DNA of 64,000 bases from Bacteroidota bacterium (GCA_018267365.1 JAFDYQ010000016.1:27293-91292); one strand, 5' to 3'. Positions 1-9,871 are shown, numbered from the stretch's first letter. Program-made: numbers and translations. Notes: generated from the letters alone by a model not told the origin.

Positions 1-238
1 CCATATTGTCCTGATAGTATGACGATGACAAAATCTCGGGTACGGCGGATACGCCATGAGATGTGAGCCGATGGTTCAGCGTCACCAGCTCATCATCCAG
101 GTTATACCCATTAGGTATAGCATTGGCAAAAAGCAAAAATGCAAATACAAAAACCGCTACCGCGTAGTAGCTCCTGAGCATGAGGATTTTCTTCGGCCCG
201 ACAGCACTCGTGGGCTTGTTCTGTTTCTGTTTCGGCAT
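1..238 (-). CDS. N-terminal part of a polytopic membrane protein, TMTC/DUF1736-like (partial)
   Basis: The gene runs off the left edge, so only the first 79 residues are visible, read on the minus strand from an ATG at 238. After a basic, polar start (MPKQKQNKPTS) there is one clear membrane segment (about residues 22-42, AVAVFVFAFLLFANAIP), followed by NGYNLDDELVTLNHRLTS. A short lumenal acidic stretch right after the first helix is typical of GT-C-type or TMTC-like membrane proteins; in Bacteroidota such proteins often end in TPR repeats. The family call is from this fragment only. A promoter-like sequence lies about 50-80 bp upstream. It could equally be another GT39-like protein. Confidence 0.6.
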   Translation of the reverse strand, partial: MPKQKQNKPTSAVGPKKILMLRSYYAVAVFVFAFLLFANAIPNGYNLDDELVTLNHRLTSHGVSAVPEILSSSYYQDNM

Positions 239-283
239 AAATAGTCTCTGAGCTCAAAACGTCCTCACATCTTCATGTATCAT

Positions 284-316
284 TAAATGTAGTTGTTTTC
301 CCTTTATTGCCTCAAA
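284..316 (-). promoter_or_regulatory. Bacteroidota-type promoter for the partial gene at 1-238
   Basis: On the minus strand TTTG (316-313) is followed after 21 nt by TACATTTA (291-284), one mismatch from TAnnTTTG. Spacing and distance to the start codon at 238 fit the known Bacteroidota sigma-A promoter. This is a pattern match only. Confidence 0.45.
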
Positions 317-433
317 GTTTGTCACCGGAAATAAGGCAACGAAAGGCTTATTCCTGTGAGTCTTGCTTTTCTCACCTAAAAATAAAACATGCAGAAAAAG
401 TCACATTAACAGAGGGGCGCAAGATGGATACTT

Positions 434-1861
434 TTATCTTTTCAAAAATTTGAGGAACCTATTGGAAATAAAAGTAGTGGTGGTAGCCAGTAGCCCAGCC
501 TGTAGCGTACCCTCCAGTGCAGCAAAGAAACACTCTATCTCTCCAGGCTGCACGATCACCGGCGGCGAAAAGTTGATCCCCTCCGGGGTGAAAGAGGTGT
601 AAACATTATAATGCGAAAACATCCAATCAGTGATGCCGGCTAGTATGACCTGATATACAAAGCGGTCCTGCTTTACCATAGTCACCGGCAGTAGCCGCAG
701 TGCGCTCTCCACCAGCTCTGTTTTGATATTGAGTCGTATAGAGAATAACGTCCCCTGACCTACACCCTCTCTGACCAGGCCGGGAAATTTGGCCTGTAGG
801 GCGGCTATCTGAGCGGAGATCATCGCGCCCGCCCGCCGGCTTTGGCTCACATAGTCATCATCGGCTATGATATTGAGCGCCTCTATGGCTGTGGCACACT
901 CCTCGCCAAATCCATTGTAGGTGGTAGAGTGCAGCACAAAGTCATGATGATTGCCAAAGGTCTTTTGCAGCACGGGGGTACGGGCTACAAAAGCTGAGAG
1001 GGACGATTTTCCTCCCCCTATAGATTTTGACGTAGTCAGTATATCCGGCACCACCCCATAGTCCATAAAGTAAAAAAGATTACCCGTTTTGCACCATCCT
1101 GTAAACACTTCATCAAAGACCAGGATTATATTGTCTTTATCACAAATTTCGCGCAACGCCTTCAGAAATTCACCATCACACTTTCGCCCCGTGCTGGCCG
1201 AGTAGGGCTCCAGAAAGATAGCATAGATATCTGAGCTCCCATCTTTCTTTCTGAGTGCCGACACAGTCCGTCTGATAGATTCTATATTGCCATATTCATA
1301 GGCCACGGTGCCCGGTATTTTCGGGAATCCATAATGTAGCTCTTTGGAGCCTGTGATACTACCCGCTCCCAGCAGCTTGCCATGATAGGATATATCAGAG
1401 TAGAGTATCTGAGAGCGGCTGCCCGCGTGATACTTGTGAGCCATTTTGATCGCACCGTCCACAGCCTCCGCACCCGAGTTGCAGAAAAAAGGATAGTTGA
1501 GGTCTGCCGGCAGCATAGCAGCCACATTGGCACTGAGAGCCGCCAGGTACGGAGAGAATATGGTCTTGTGCACCTCCATACGCTGCTGCTGTTGATACCT
1601 GATCCGGGCTGCCAGTATCCGCGGGTGATTGTGCCCATGATTCAGTACCCCCTGGCCTCCGGTAGCATCCAGCACTTTTTTGCCGCTGCGGGTATAAAGC
1701 CAGAGCCCCTCAGCCCGCTCTATCAGCTCCGACCCGATGGCAAATGTAGAGAAGACATCCTCATACACAGGATTGATATAGGCCTTGTACAGGTCCTTTA
1801 TTTCTTTTAGAGAGACGCGCTCTGCATCATCTATGGTCAGAAGTTTCTTGTTGATATGCAT
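434..1861 (-). CDS. Class III (acetylornithine/4-aminobutyrate-type) PLP aminotransferase
   Basis: 475 aa, normal length for a fold-type I, class III aminotransferase. Visible motifs: the glycine-rich GGQGVLNHGHNHP near residues 68-80, CNSGAEAVDGAIK (127-139) that would hold the cofactor phosphate, the FDEVFTG segment with Asp250 for the pyridine nitrogen, and TTSKSIGGGK with Lys279 as the expected Schiff-base lysine. It would move an amino group between a keto substrate and an amino donor in the cytoplasm; the substrate is not readable from sequence. The C-terminal 30 residues are hydrophobic/basic (FISNRFLKFLKR). It is the last gene of a minus-strand run that starts at 7205, so it probably serves the same biosynthetic region. 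Confidence 0.85.
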   Translation of the reverse strand: MHINKKLLTIDDAERVSLKEIKDLYKAYINPVYEDVFSTFAIGSELIERAEGLWLYTRSGKKVLDATGGQGVLNHGHNHPRILAARIRYQQQQRMEVHKTIFSPYLAALSANVAAMLPADLNYPFFCNSGAEAVDGAIKMAHKYHAGSRSQILYSDISYHGKLLGAGSITGSKELHYGFPKIPGTVAYEYGNIESIRRTVSALRKKDGSSDIYAIFLEPYSASTGRKCDGEFLKALREICDKDNIILVFDEVFTGWCKTGNLFYFMDYGVVPDILTTSKSIGGGKSSLSAFVARTPVLQKTFGNHHDFVLHSTTYNGFGEECATAIEALNIIADDDYVSQSRRAGAMISAQIAALQAKFPGLVREGVGQGTLFSIRLNIKTELVESALRLLPVTMVKQDRFVYQVILAGITDWMFSHYNVYTSFTPEGINFSPPVIVQPGEIECFFAALEGTLQAGLLATTTTFISNRFLKFLKR

Positions 1862-1926
1862 GATTTATGGTTTGTGATCCGCTCAGGATAGATCCTTGCG
1901 TCCCATTTGAAACTAATATTATAACG

Positions 1927-3234
1927 CTACTGCAGTTCCATACCGTAATGCCCGATAAAGTATTTAGCTATCGTATCGGCCACTATTTTATCTACCATCT
2001 CCGTAGGATGCGGGTCATGAGAATTTACCACCCTTTGGTCCAGAGGGAGATCTCTGACCAGCGGGGTTATGTCTATTACATCTGTATGCTGTGCACGTAG
2101 CGCCTCTGCCAGCCGCTGGGTATAGAGCCTTTCGGCATCTGCAGGACCGCCGCTCCACAAATAAGGAAAAATGATGACCAGAAATTTGCTGCCTTTGCCC
2201 TTATAATATGCTGCGGATTGGCTAAGCGGCCTCAAGTGCTCACTGAAGGGAGTAACATAAGCACCATTTGAGTCTGTCAGCGCGTGCCCCTCTACTACTA
2301 TACTATCAGCAAGGTAAATTTGATTCAAAAAGTTCATATATGTCCGATAGCTGGCCACCTCATTATGTCGGAAGTATTCCCAGTATATATAATCCAGCAA
2401 AAAAGACCGCTGTCTGAAAAACATTCTGCCAAAACGTTCTATCGGGTCTTTCCTGATTTCGTTTTCATAAATATCAGGTCCCAATTCAGACGTGTCTATG
2501 TCATCACCAAAGTACTGCCATACCACAGCATAGGGCTGCTGCCCGGCTGCAGTGTCAAAGGCAAACAGTGTTTCTTTCTCGTGATATATATCAGCGCCGC
2601 CGTCGCCCAGGTTTACACATATTACCCGATCGTCAGTGTCCTTAGGTATATTCTGAAACTGTCTCAGCAGACGTTCTACCTGCGCGGGAAAACTTTGCTC
2701 TGTATTCTCAAGCCCAAATCCAAACGTAAAAGAGTCACCGATAAACCATATCGACTTTTTCTTCTTTTTCAGATTGGGAATAGGTTCTCTGAAATCTGCA
2801 CGGTCTTCTTCACCTTTGGAGTTTATAAAATTAAAAGTAGTACGATGTGTAAAGTGTCTTTTGCTCCAAAGCTTGTAGCTCCAGCGCATACCTATTCCGT
2901 TGGTCCGCTCGTAGTGGAGGAAAAAAAGCTCTCCACTCAGCAGGATGATGGTCAAGACCAACACCAGCAGTACTGCATTCTTGACTTTTTCTGATAGCGA
3001 AGAGCGTATAGCACAAGCTACGCACAAGCCAGCGAAGGCAAAGATAGAAAGTACTAAAAATACCGTAGCCACCGACTGCAGTAGCATCATTCTTGCAGGC
3101 CGTAGCGACTGGCCCATAGGACCCGGAAACATCATCATCCGAGTGATATAAACATATATAGCCAGCAAAAGAAGGGGGAGCAGGATCAACACCCACCATG
3201 TCAGTCTATTACTCACTACACCGTTTCGTCTCAT
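1927..3234 (-). CDS. Membrane-anchored SGNH/GDSL-like hydrolase
   Basis: 435 aa. Three hydrophobic segments lie at about residues 11-30, 48-75 and 87-108, followed by a soluble domain. That domain opens with SIWFIGDSFTFGFG, where Ser168 in GDS would be the nucleophile, and ends with HDPHPTE, where Asp407 and His409 match the block V Asp-x-x-His/DxH region of SGNH hydrolases. Such proteins add or remove acyl groups on glycans or lipids at the membrane. Its position between an aminotransferase and a sulfotransferase-like gene fits a role in decorating an exported glycan or lipid, which is inference. A minimal SGNH fold without activity is possible. Confidence 0.7.
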   Translation of the reverse strand: MRRNGVVSNRLTWWVLILLPLLLLAIYVYITRMMMFPGPMGQSLRPARMMLLQSVATVFLVLSIFAFAGLCVACAIRSSLSEKVKNAVLLVLVLTIILLSGELFFLHYERTNGIGMRWSYKLWSKRHFTHRTTFNFINSKGEEDRADFREPIPNLKKKKKSIWFIGDSFTFGFGLENTEQSFPAQVERLLRQFQNIPKDTDDRVICVNLGDGGADIYHEKETLFAFDTAAGQQPYAVVWQYFGDDIDTSELGPDIYENEIRKDPIERFGRMFFRQRSFLLDYIYWEYFRHNEVASYRTYMNFLNQIYLADSIVVEGHALTDSNGAYVTPFSEHLRPLSQSAAYYKGKGSKFLVIIFPYLWSGGPADAERLYTQRLAEALRAQHTDVIDITPLVRDLPLDQRVVNSHDPHPTEMVDKIVADTIAKYFIGHYGMELQ

Positions 3235-3283
3235 ACTATTGATACTTCGCTAGCGCTCTTTTATAATGTTCTTATGGGCATAT

Positions 3284-4549
3284 TTACCGTGTCAGCTGGT
3301 TTTTCATCTTTTCGGAGATAGCCTGTCCTATACGTGTCATTCTGTAAAAGGAAGCCGGCAAATGTGTTTCCCAGTCTTTCTCAGTGGGCAGGTATAGCCA
3401 AACTTGTTTTTTATTGGTATCCAGTTCCATCACCTTAGTACCTTCCTGATCTGTAGAGGCACAGATCAGGGTATTGCCATTAGGTAGGCGCTGTGCACTA
3501 CCGAGAAAAGGGGCAGCCATAGATTCTTTCGGCTCAGCGGTATATTCCCAGACTATTTTATTTGCGCGAGGCTCATATTCTGTGATACTCACCCATGGTC
3601 GGCCTACAGGCTTTATAAAAGGCCTTGGGGCAAAAACCTTATGAAGCGGATTTAGATAGGCTTCTCTGCCCTGTTTATCCTCATCCCAGTATTCGGCATC
3701 TGTACTGTTTTGAAAGATCAGAATCGTGTTTTGTGGTGTCAGCGTGACGGTATGCAGCCGTGTAGGGTCAGGCAGATAGCCGATCCACTCAAATCTACGT
3801 GTAGCCGTATCTAGGATACCATAGCATGCATAGGGATTCAAGGATATAAGAAGGTTGCCCTTCCTGAAAGCAGGATTGAAACCGGCGAGAGAGTTGTCCG
3901 GTAGCACTTGCATAGAGTTTAGGTGCGACCACTCGTATGCTTCGCCAGAGCCTTGATCATTTCGGGCCTTGATAAAAAACCGCTCGGGAGCCTGAGAAAT
4001 ATACTCTTCTATCCCCTGCGCCGAATCAAAGGGAATAAGTAAATCTTTCAGCATTACGGACTTTGAGATTATGGAGAAGTACTCATTCCAATGATCCAAT
4101 AGTGACCACCTGTATATAACCTTCCCTTCAGGAGATAATATCAGAATGACATCATACCTCAGGTTTATTCCCTTAAACTTATCCATTTGACTGACAAATA
4201 GATAGATAGCTCCACCATCGTCTACCGTGATTTCATGATGCACATGGCTTATGGGTACCTGCCACAGCACTTTTCCGTTTACATCAAATTTTGCAAGCAT
4301 AGAGTCTGATGCCCCTAGCATAGTGCCGTCAGAGAGCACCTTTATAAATCCCCAGGGGTATTCTTTTAGGACGTTGCCCCTCATATCCAGTAGCAGGCTT
4401 CTCTCCTTTTGATCTAAAATATTGAGTCCTGGGTCTGCATGAGCGGTATCATAAATCAGGACGTCATCCACAGGAGTTGCAGGCTGTATACTATGTTTAC
4501 ACTGGCCGAAGAGCAAAAGGACGAGGAGACCTAAAAGAGATTTTTTCAT
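3284..4549 (-). CDS. Arylsulfotransferase (ASST)-like lipoprotein
   Basis: I start at the internal ATG at 4549 rather than at 4588 because it gives a clean lipoprotein signal, MKKSLLGLLVLLLFGQC, with Cys17 as the lipidation site. The 421-aa product shows repeated short beta strands typical of a propeller: ISHVHHEITVDDGG with His102, His104 and His105, WSHLNSMQVLPDNS, and SAQRLPNGNTLICAS. This resembles the bacterial PAPS-independent arylsulfotransferase / ArylsulfotransN family, which uses a histidine to move sulfate between phenols in the periplasm. Activity cannot be inferred, since many relatives are uncharacterised propellers. The neighbours (SGNH hydrolase, GT-C-like protein) suggest cell-envelope modification. 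Confidence 0.6.
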   Translation of the reverse strand: MKKSLLGLLVLLLFGQCKHSIQPATPVDDVLIYDTAHADPGLNILDQKERSLLLDMRGNVLKEYPWGFIKVLSDGTMLGASDSMLAKFDVNGKVLWQVPISHVHHEITVDDGGAIYLFVSQMDKFKGINLRYDVILILSPEGKVIYRWSLLDHWNEYFSIISKSVMLKDLLIPFDSAQGIEEYISQAPERFFIKARNDQGSGEAYEWSHLNSMQVLPDNSLAGFNPAFRKGNLLISLNPYACYGILDTATRRFEWIGYLPDPTRLHTVTLTPQNTILIFQNSTDAEYWDEDKQGREAYLNPLHKVFAPRPFIKPVGRPWVSITEYEPRANKIVWEYTAEPKESMAAPFLGSAQRLPNGNTLICASTDQEGTKVMELDTNKKQVWLYLPTEKDWETHLPASFYRMTRIGQAISEKMKNQLTR

Positions 4550-4622
4550 TTTAGTGAAAAACCTGATTTTTTGAAAGTAAAAAAACAATTGGCTTCATGA
4601 ATGGAGTAATGAAAATAACGGA

Positions 4623-6140
4623 TTACCTTGGGTTCTGGGTTTTCACCACGCGTATCTTAAATTGTTTTTCTATAAAAAATTGCCTGCCATATTGACTGCA
4701 ATATTCCAATGTGTACGCGGGATGTGATTGAAAATGAGGCACTTCTAACACCATACTATCACCTGCTGATGGTTGCCAAGGTCTGTAACTATTCAGCAAA
4801 GTGTCAGGATAATGCGGCAGAAAGCAGATGTTAGTCAGCGTATAGTGGCCTGAGGGCAGCATAGTAGTACCCGTACTATCTATATGATACCTGGCACGAC
4901 TGGAATAATATAACGCCGGCGACAACTCCTGATAATATTGGAAATCGGTCGTTCCCCTTTTTTCAAACAAACGATATTTATAGATCGCGTGCCGTGGATA
5001 TTCTATTGCATTAAAATCCTGGATCACAAAACCGTAGTTGACGCATGCCAGGAGTACCATGCACCACATGACCATATCTGACCGACATAGCTTTTGCTGC
5101 TGCAAGAAGATCAAGACACCTATGATCACAAAAGGGTAATACATGTGTAATACACGACCCTCAAAAACCATCTGATCGAAAAACACCACATAGGCTCCGA
5201 ATGCCACATATGCTATAGTGCCGAGCGCAAACAGTAGGCTGATACTATATTGATCTTTTAGTTTGAAAAGCATCAATCCTCCCATGACAGACAGGCATAG
5301 CAACACTACTCCCCACCACTTCTCGACCAGATAAAAATATAGTGCTATAAAATACAATCCCTCATTGTTGCTACCTTCTCCTTCTATCGTCTTCGAATAG
5401 CTATAGACAAAGCTAAGATACGACCCACCTTCATATCGCAGGATAGCTTCATAAAATAATACAAGGACTATAAAGGGAGCTACAAAATATGCTGTGTTTT
5501 TTATTGCATGTTCCTTATGCCTGTAGCTGCGGAGCATCAGAAAACCTGCATTAATAAAAATGAACATAAAGCCGCCCATATAGTGAGTGAGTCCTATGGC
5601 AGAAAGCAACCCCGCCAGCAGTATCGTACCTGGCCTCTGCTCCTTCCGTAGCAATATATCTAGCGCCAGCAGCTGCCAAAGCAGCGCCTGATCATACGGT
5701 AGTATATGGCGCGTGTATATGTTAAAGTTGAAGAGTGTACCCAACAACAGTGTACCAGTCAAAGCCATCTCAATAGTGAAACCCAGTTTGACTAATATTC
5801 TGTAAAATACATATAGGCTGAGTAGAGAAAAGACAATGTTATACACGCCCATTAGGCAGAGCATGTCAGCGCTTAGCATTTGCCTGCCAGTGGCGTGTGC
5901 GATAGGCAGCAGGCTGATGTACTCTGCCAGCCGCATAGCCAGCTCGGGCAGCTGAGCCTGCATTTCGCCTACGGCATGGGTCCATGTAGACAAATGACCA
6001 AAATCCGCAACGTGCATATCTATCCAGATAAAGAGAAATTCATCCGGGTCTTCCAGATAGCCCTTTCCGGCTATCAGTATCCTACCGGTGAGCAGGACTG
6101 CAAAAACAAACACAAAATAGATGATCTGCTTTCTATTCAT
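4623..6140 (-). CDS. GT-C fold (GT39/ArnT-like) polytopic membrane protein
   Basis: 505 aa with about ten hydrophobic helices from residue 7 onwards and a soluble C-terminal domain of roughly 110 residues. The first external loop carries the acidic motif EDPDEF (30-35), in the place where GT39/ArnT/PMT-type glycosyltransferases keep their catalytic Asp/Glu. Such enzymes transfer a sugar from a polyprenyl-phosphate donor to a lipid or protein on the outer face of the inner membrane. Its ATG directly follows the stop of the radical SAM gene at 6141 (TAGATG), so the two are translationally linked. The exact family and acceptor are unknown. Confidence 0.6.
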   Translation of the reverse strand: MNRKQIIYFVFVFAVLLTGRILIAGKGYLEDPDEFLFIWIDMHVADFGHLSTWTHAVGEMQAQLPELAMRLAEYISLLPIAHATGRQMLSADMLCLMGVYNIVFSLLSLYVFYRILVKLGFTIEMALTGTLLLGTLFNFNIYTRHILPYDQALLWQLLALDILLRKEQRPGTILLAGLLSAIGLTHYMGGFMFIFINAGFLMLRSYRHKEHAIKNTAYFVAPFIVLVLFYEAILRYEGGSYLSFVYSYSKTIEGEGSNNEGLYFIALYFYLVEKWWGVVLLCLSVMGGLMLFKLKDQYSISLLFALGTIAYVAFGAYVVFFDQMVFEGRVLHMYYPFVIIGVLIFLQQQKLCRSDMVMWCMVLLACVNYGFVIQDFNAIEYPRHAIYKYRLFEKRGTTDFQYYQELSPALYYSSRARYHIDSTGTTMLPSGHYTLTNICFLPHYPDTLLNSYRPWQPSAGDSMVLEVPHFQSHPAYTLEYCSQYGRQFFIEKQFKIRVVKTQNPR

Positions 6141-7205
6141 CTATACCGGTTTGATCAGAGCGGCGAGTGACTGCACCGGAGCCTGCAGCATATTATGCGG
6201 CCCATAGCAGCTCATCCAGCAGTGGGGGCACTTATCTTTCTTGATATCGGCCAGCAGCGCTTCGGCTTCTGCGCTGTGATAGTGCGCAGTGTCAAAACCC
6301 GGACCGATATGACTGATGGGCGGGAGAAACATGCACTGATGCACCTCTCCGGTAGCCATCAGGTGAGCAGAGGAGAGCCCTACATCACAGGGTATGATAT
6401 TGGTGGTCCGGTTCTTGTCGAGAAAGAATATGCCTATCTTGATATATAGCTTTACGATCCAGTCTCCCAGAGAGGATATTTTATAGCTTTTGTAAATGCT
6501 CCTGAGAGATGCTGCGACATTCAGGTTAAAAGCTTTGTCTGCCTCCTTGCCGTTTTCCGTCAGAAATATACCTCCGGTATGCACAAAGGTCACAGCCTTG
6601 ATCTTGTCTCTGAAGGCATGGTACGATGTAGTGATGAACGAATGATTGGTATCTGCCACGGTAATGCCAAAGTGCGCCTGTATACCGTGGGCAGTCAGCA
6701 GCTCATAGGTTTCCATACAGCGCGCATAGTTGCCTTTGATGCCTCTCATGGTGTCGTGTGTCTGCTCATCTCCGTCCAGGCTGATAGTGATGAAGAGGTC
6801 TGCCTTTAGCTCCTTTCTGATCAGCAGCGCATAGTCCAGTATGCGCTGCGGCATGAGCCCGTTGGTAGTGAAAGTAATGATGCGCAGTCCGGGGCAATTA
6901 TCCTTTATGAGCCGCACCACCTCCGGAAACTGATTATTGGTCGTGACCTCGCCACCTGTCAGCGCCAGCCACAGCAGGTGGCGGTCCATTCTTTTCAGAA
7001 AGATCTCAAAGTCTCTGAGGTTTATTTTTTTGACATCCTCCTTTTTTATTTTCCATATGTCGCAGTAGAGGCATTTTGAGTTGCATTGTGTAGTGAGCTC
7101 CACTACCACCTTGTAGGGTACTATTTTATGCCGCTGGCCCGTCAGCTTATAGTATCCATGCTGCAGGTTTTTGAGTGTCAGATCTACTATGGTGCGGATG
7201 GTCAT
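6141..7205 (-). CDS. Radical SAM protein with C-terminal SPASM-like cysteines
   Basis: 354 aa. Residues 37-50 contain the CxxxCxxC cluster motif (Cys41, Cys45, Cys48 in TTQCNSKCLYCD), followed by LTGGEV, the glycine-rich SAM-binding segment, and TFTTNG. The C-terminus has further cysteines (IIPCDVG, VHQCMF, CPHCWMSC) in a SPASM-like arrangement that would bind an auxiliary Fe-S cluster. SPASM enzymes modify peptides, sugars or protein side chains. No precursor-peptide gene is visible beside it, so a sugar or lipid substrate is as likely. It is the first gene of the minus-strand run 7205-434. Confidence 0.85.
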   Translation of the reverse strand: MTIRTIVDLTLKNLQHGYYKLTGQRHKIVPYKVVVELTTQCNSKCLYCDIWKIKKEDVKKINLRDFEIFLKRMDRHLLWLALTGGEVTTNNQFPEVVRLIKDNCPGLRIITFTTNGLMPQRILDYALLIRKELKADLFITISLDGDEQTHDTMRGIKGNYARCMETYELLTAHGIQAHFGITVADTNHSFITTSYHAFRDKIKAVTFVHTGGIFLTENGKEADKAFNLNVAASLRSIYKSYKISSLGDWIVKLYIKIGIFFLDKNRTTNIIPCDVGLSSAHLMATGEVHQCMFLPPISHIGPGFDTAHYHSAEAEALLADIKKDKCPHCWMSCYGPHNMLQAPVQSLAALIKPV

Positions 7206-7389
7206 GAAAAATCGCTTGCCGTTATTTATTCATTGTTATAAAGGAGCTAGCCGCAATGAAGTAAACAAAATTACGCCGCCTTGTCGCTTCATATATTCAT
7301 ACAGGCCGAAAAAAGAAATAATTTCACTCTTACAGCCTTTCAGACACAAGATTCTTGTACTTTTCTACCTCATAAAGCTACGCAAAGAT

Positions 7390-8172
7390 ATGGATGCCGT
7401 CATAGCCCCTAAAAAACCGCAAAAGGAACCCCTTGTAGCCCTCAAGAGACAGGAGCGCTACCAGGGTCATCTGCCATATTTCTTTGAGCCGGAGTGGTTT
7501 CCTGAGCTGCAGCCGCTCAAGGATCACTGGGTAGCCATCAGAGATGAGATCCTGGAGTACGAGCGCCTGCATGGTGCTATCCGGGGCCTGGATTCAAACC
7601 CCTACGTCGCACCTCAGATAGAGGGCATCGAGTGGAGCAATCTCTTTCTCGAAAACTTTATGATCCGCCATCATCGCAATCACAAGAAATTTCCTTTTCT
7701 CAGCTCTGTGATAGATCAGATATCTGGCTGCTCCTTTGCAGTCATCAGCGTACTGTCTCCACATACTATCATCAAGCCTCACTATGGTGATACCAATGGG
7801 ATCGTGCGCAGTCATCTCGGCCTGGTCATCCCCGCCGGGCTACCCGACTGCGGCATACGGGTGGGAGAGGAGGAGCGCGGCTGGCAGGATGGTGAGCTGG
7901 TACTTTTCACAGAGGCATATCTGCATGGCGCGTGGAATAACTCTGACAGCAAAAGATATGTACTGGTTCTCGACTTCGTGCCCGACTTTATGGGACAGAG
8001 CAAGATCAAAGTCTGCACCACACTGCTCGGCGCACAGTCGTTCAATTATCTGGAGCAGCGCTTTCCCCTATTTCGCCGCCTGCCGGACTCCTGGGCGGAT
8101 ATAGTGTGCTCCATACTGGCGCTAGGCTGGCGATTTTATCTTCCTATACAGCGCACTTTCAGCTTCTTATGA
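7390..8172 (+). CDS. Aspartyl/asparaginyl beta-hydroxylase-like Fe(II)/2OG oxygenase
   Basis: I start at the ATG at 7390 (MDAVIAPKKP) because upstream codons overlap the divergent gene's start region and encode no family sequence. The 260-aa product matches the PF05118 core: IIKPHYGDTNGIVRSHL (127-143) with His131 and the Arg140-x-His142 pair, then the strand pair ending in EAYLHGAWNNS with His179 as the distal ligand, and Arg189 expected to bind 2-oxoglutarate. In bacteria this family hydroxylates peptides, lipids or glycan-linked acyl chains. It faces away from the radical SAM gene at 7205 and precedes three more radical SAM genes on the same strand, so it adds to the many oxidative enzymes of this region. 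Confidence 0.8.
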   Translation: MDAVIAPKKPQKEPLVALKRQERYQGHLPYFFEPEWFPELQPLKDHWVAIRDEILEYERLHGAIRGLDSNPYVAPQIEGIEWSNLFLENFMIRHHRNHKKFPFLSSVIDQISGCSFAVISVLSPHTIIKPHYGDTNGIVRSHLGLVIPAGLPDCGIRVGEEERGWQDGELVLFTEAYLHGAWNNSDSKRYVLVLDFVPDFMGQSKIKVCTTLLGAQSFNYLEQRFPLFRRLPDSWADIVCSILALGWRFYLPIQRTFSFL

Positions 8173-8255
8173 TATAATGTAGGATATAGCATTTGCTATT
8201 TCGGCTTTTATGTATTAATTATCGGATTGTCAGTCAGTACTATTACCTTAGCGGC

Positions 8256-9803
8256 ATGAAAGTTTGCTTGATCAATCCATCCCGGCTCATGAAGCCGATG
8301 AGCGCTACCATGAAGCCGTCCCCGCCTCTGGGGCTCGGATTCATAGCAGGTGCGCTACATCGCGCCGGCCATACTATACAGGTGGTAGACTCTATGGCCG
8401 AGGCACCGGATCAGTATATTTATTTCAAAGATGATATCGTGCTGAATGGCCTGACGGAAGGCGAGATAGCAGATCTGATAGATCCGGACACGCGTATGAT
8501 AGGCCTCAGCCTCATGTTTAGTGGCAACTGGCTCCACAATCGTAAGCTTATCGACTACCTCGGTATCCGCTTCCCGCAGGCGGTGATCATAGCAGGGGGC
8601 GAGCATCTGACCGCTGCGCCTGAGTTTTGTATCAGCCAGACGCACCATCTGCAGGTAGCTATCTGCGGCGAGGGAGAGGATACTGTAGTAGAGGTAGCGG
8701 CAGCTATTGATGCAGGTACTTCGTTTGACAGTATACCCGGCATAGTCTATCGTGATGCTACCGGCCACCCCCGGCGTACAGAGGCGCGCAGGCGCATACG
8801 TGAGGTAGAGGACGTGGCATGGCCGGGCTGGCAGTTCTTTCCGCTGGACAAATACAAACAACATAGCATCATCTATGGCGTAGATCGCGATGTATACTCC
8901 CTGCCGCTCATGGCTACGCGTGGCTGCCCCTATGAGTGCACGTTTTGCAGCAGCCCGCAGATGTGGGGTACACGCTACTTCATGCGCAGCCCTGCTGATG
9001 TGGCAGACGAGGTAGAGCATTTCAAAAACACTTTCGGCGCTTTAAATTTTGACTTCTATGATCTCACTGCCATCATACGCAAGCAGTGGATCATAGACTT
9101 TGCCAAAGAGGTGATAAGCCGAGATCTGAATATCACCTGGCAGATACCCGCCGGAACGCGCTCTGAGGCCATAGACAGAGAGGTAGCACACTATTTGTAC
9201 AAATCCGGCTGTAGAAACATCACCTATGCCCCCGAGAGCGGCTCTGAGGAGACGCTGCGCCTGATCAAAAAGAAAGTATCCCTGCCCAGGATGCTGGAGT
9301 CTATCACCTACTCCAGCGCCGAGAAGATGAATATAAAGATCAACGTCATCATCGGCTTTCCCAGCGAGGGTCATAGAAATATCTGGCAGACTGCGCTCTT
9401 TCTCATACGCGCCAGCTGGCACGGGGTCAATGATATGGCACCATCCGTTTTCTCTCCCTATCCGGGCAGTGAGCTGTTTGCACAGCTGCTCGACGCGGGC
9501 AAAATAGACATGACCAATGATGAGTATTTCTACCAGATCATCTATGTAGACACGTTTTTCAATAATTTCTTTTATAATGATAAAGTAAACAAACACATGT
9601 TGCGATTTTACCTGCTGCTGTACTTGTTTGTTTTTTACTCATCCAATTATATTTTTCACCCTGCGCGCTTGTACAAAACACTGCGCAACCTGATGACAAA
9701 GAAATATGAATCACGCGCAGAGATGGCACTCGGAGAGCTGATCAAGCGGTCCCGCATCAGGATCAAAAATCCGGCTGACCTGCCCGTGGAGTGGCAGTCA
9801 TGA
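8256..9803 (+). CDS. B12-binding-type radical SAM protein (BchE-like class), copy 1
   Basis: The start is the ATG at 8256 (MKVCLINPSR), matching the N-terminus of the paralog at 9896; the in-frame codons upstream do not align. The 515-aa protein has an N-terminal Rossmann-like cobalamin-binding-type domain (about 1-170: PPLGLGFIAGALHRAGH, VIIAGGEHLTAAPEF, ICGEGEDT) and then a radical SAM core with Cys224, Cys228 and Cys231 in RGCPYECTFCSSPQMWG. The canonical DxHxxG B12 motif is not evident, so cobalamin use is uncertain. Enzymes of this class catalyse C-methylations, cyclisations or oxidative rearrangements. The C-terminal 80 residues are hydrophobic and basic, suggesting membrane contact. 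Confidence 0.85.
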   Translation: MKVCLINPSRLMKPMSATMKPSPPLGLGFIAGALHRAGHTIQVVDSMAEAPDQYIYFKDDIVLNGLTEGEIADLIDPDTRMIGLSLMFSGNWLHNRKLIDYLGIRFPQAVIIAGGEHLTAAPEFCISQTHHLQVAICGEGEDTVVEVAAAIDAGTSFDSIPGIVYRDATGHPRRTEARRRIREVEDVAWPGWQFFPLDKYKQHSIIYGVDRDVYSLPLMATRGCPYECTFCSSPQMWGTRYFMRSPADVADEVEHFKNTFGALNFDFYDLTAIIRKQWIIDFAKEVISRDLNITWQIPAGTRSEAIDREVAHYLYKSGCRNITYAPESGSEETLRLIKKKVSLPRMLESITYSSAEKMNIKINVIIGFPSEGHRNIWQTALFLIRASWHGVNDMAPSVFSPYPGSELFAQLLDAGKIDMTNDEYFYQIIYVDTFFNNFFYNDKVNKHMLRFYLLLYLFVFYSSNYIFHPARLYKTLRNLMTKKYESRAEMALGELIKRSRIRIKNPADLPVEWQS

Positions 9804-9839
9804 TCACCTTTGAAAACTGATTTTTTTGACGTCAAACAA

Positions 9840-9871
9840 TTGAATAACATGCCGCTGTCACCATATTTTTG
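9840..9871 (+). promoter_or_regulatory. Bacteroidota-type promoter for the radical SAM gene at 9896
   Basis: TTG at 9840-9842 is followed after 21 nt by TATTTTTG (9864-9871), an exact TAnnTTTG match, 24 nt before the ATG at 9896. This suggests the second radical SAM gene has its own start site although it follows copy 1 by only 92 bp. Confidence 0.5.

Noticed and set aside
8355..9596. Two minus-strand ORFs opposite the first radical SAM gene
   Set aside because: The plus-strand gene has complete motifs; the reverse readings have none.
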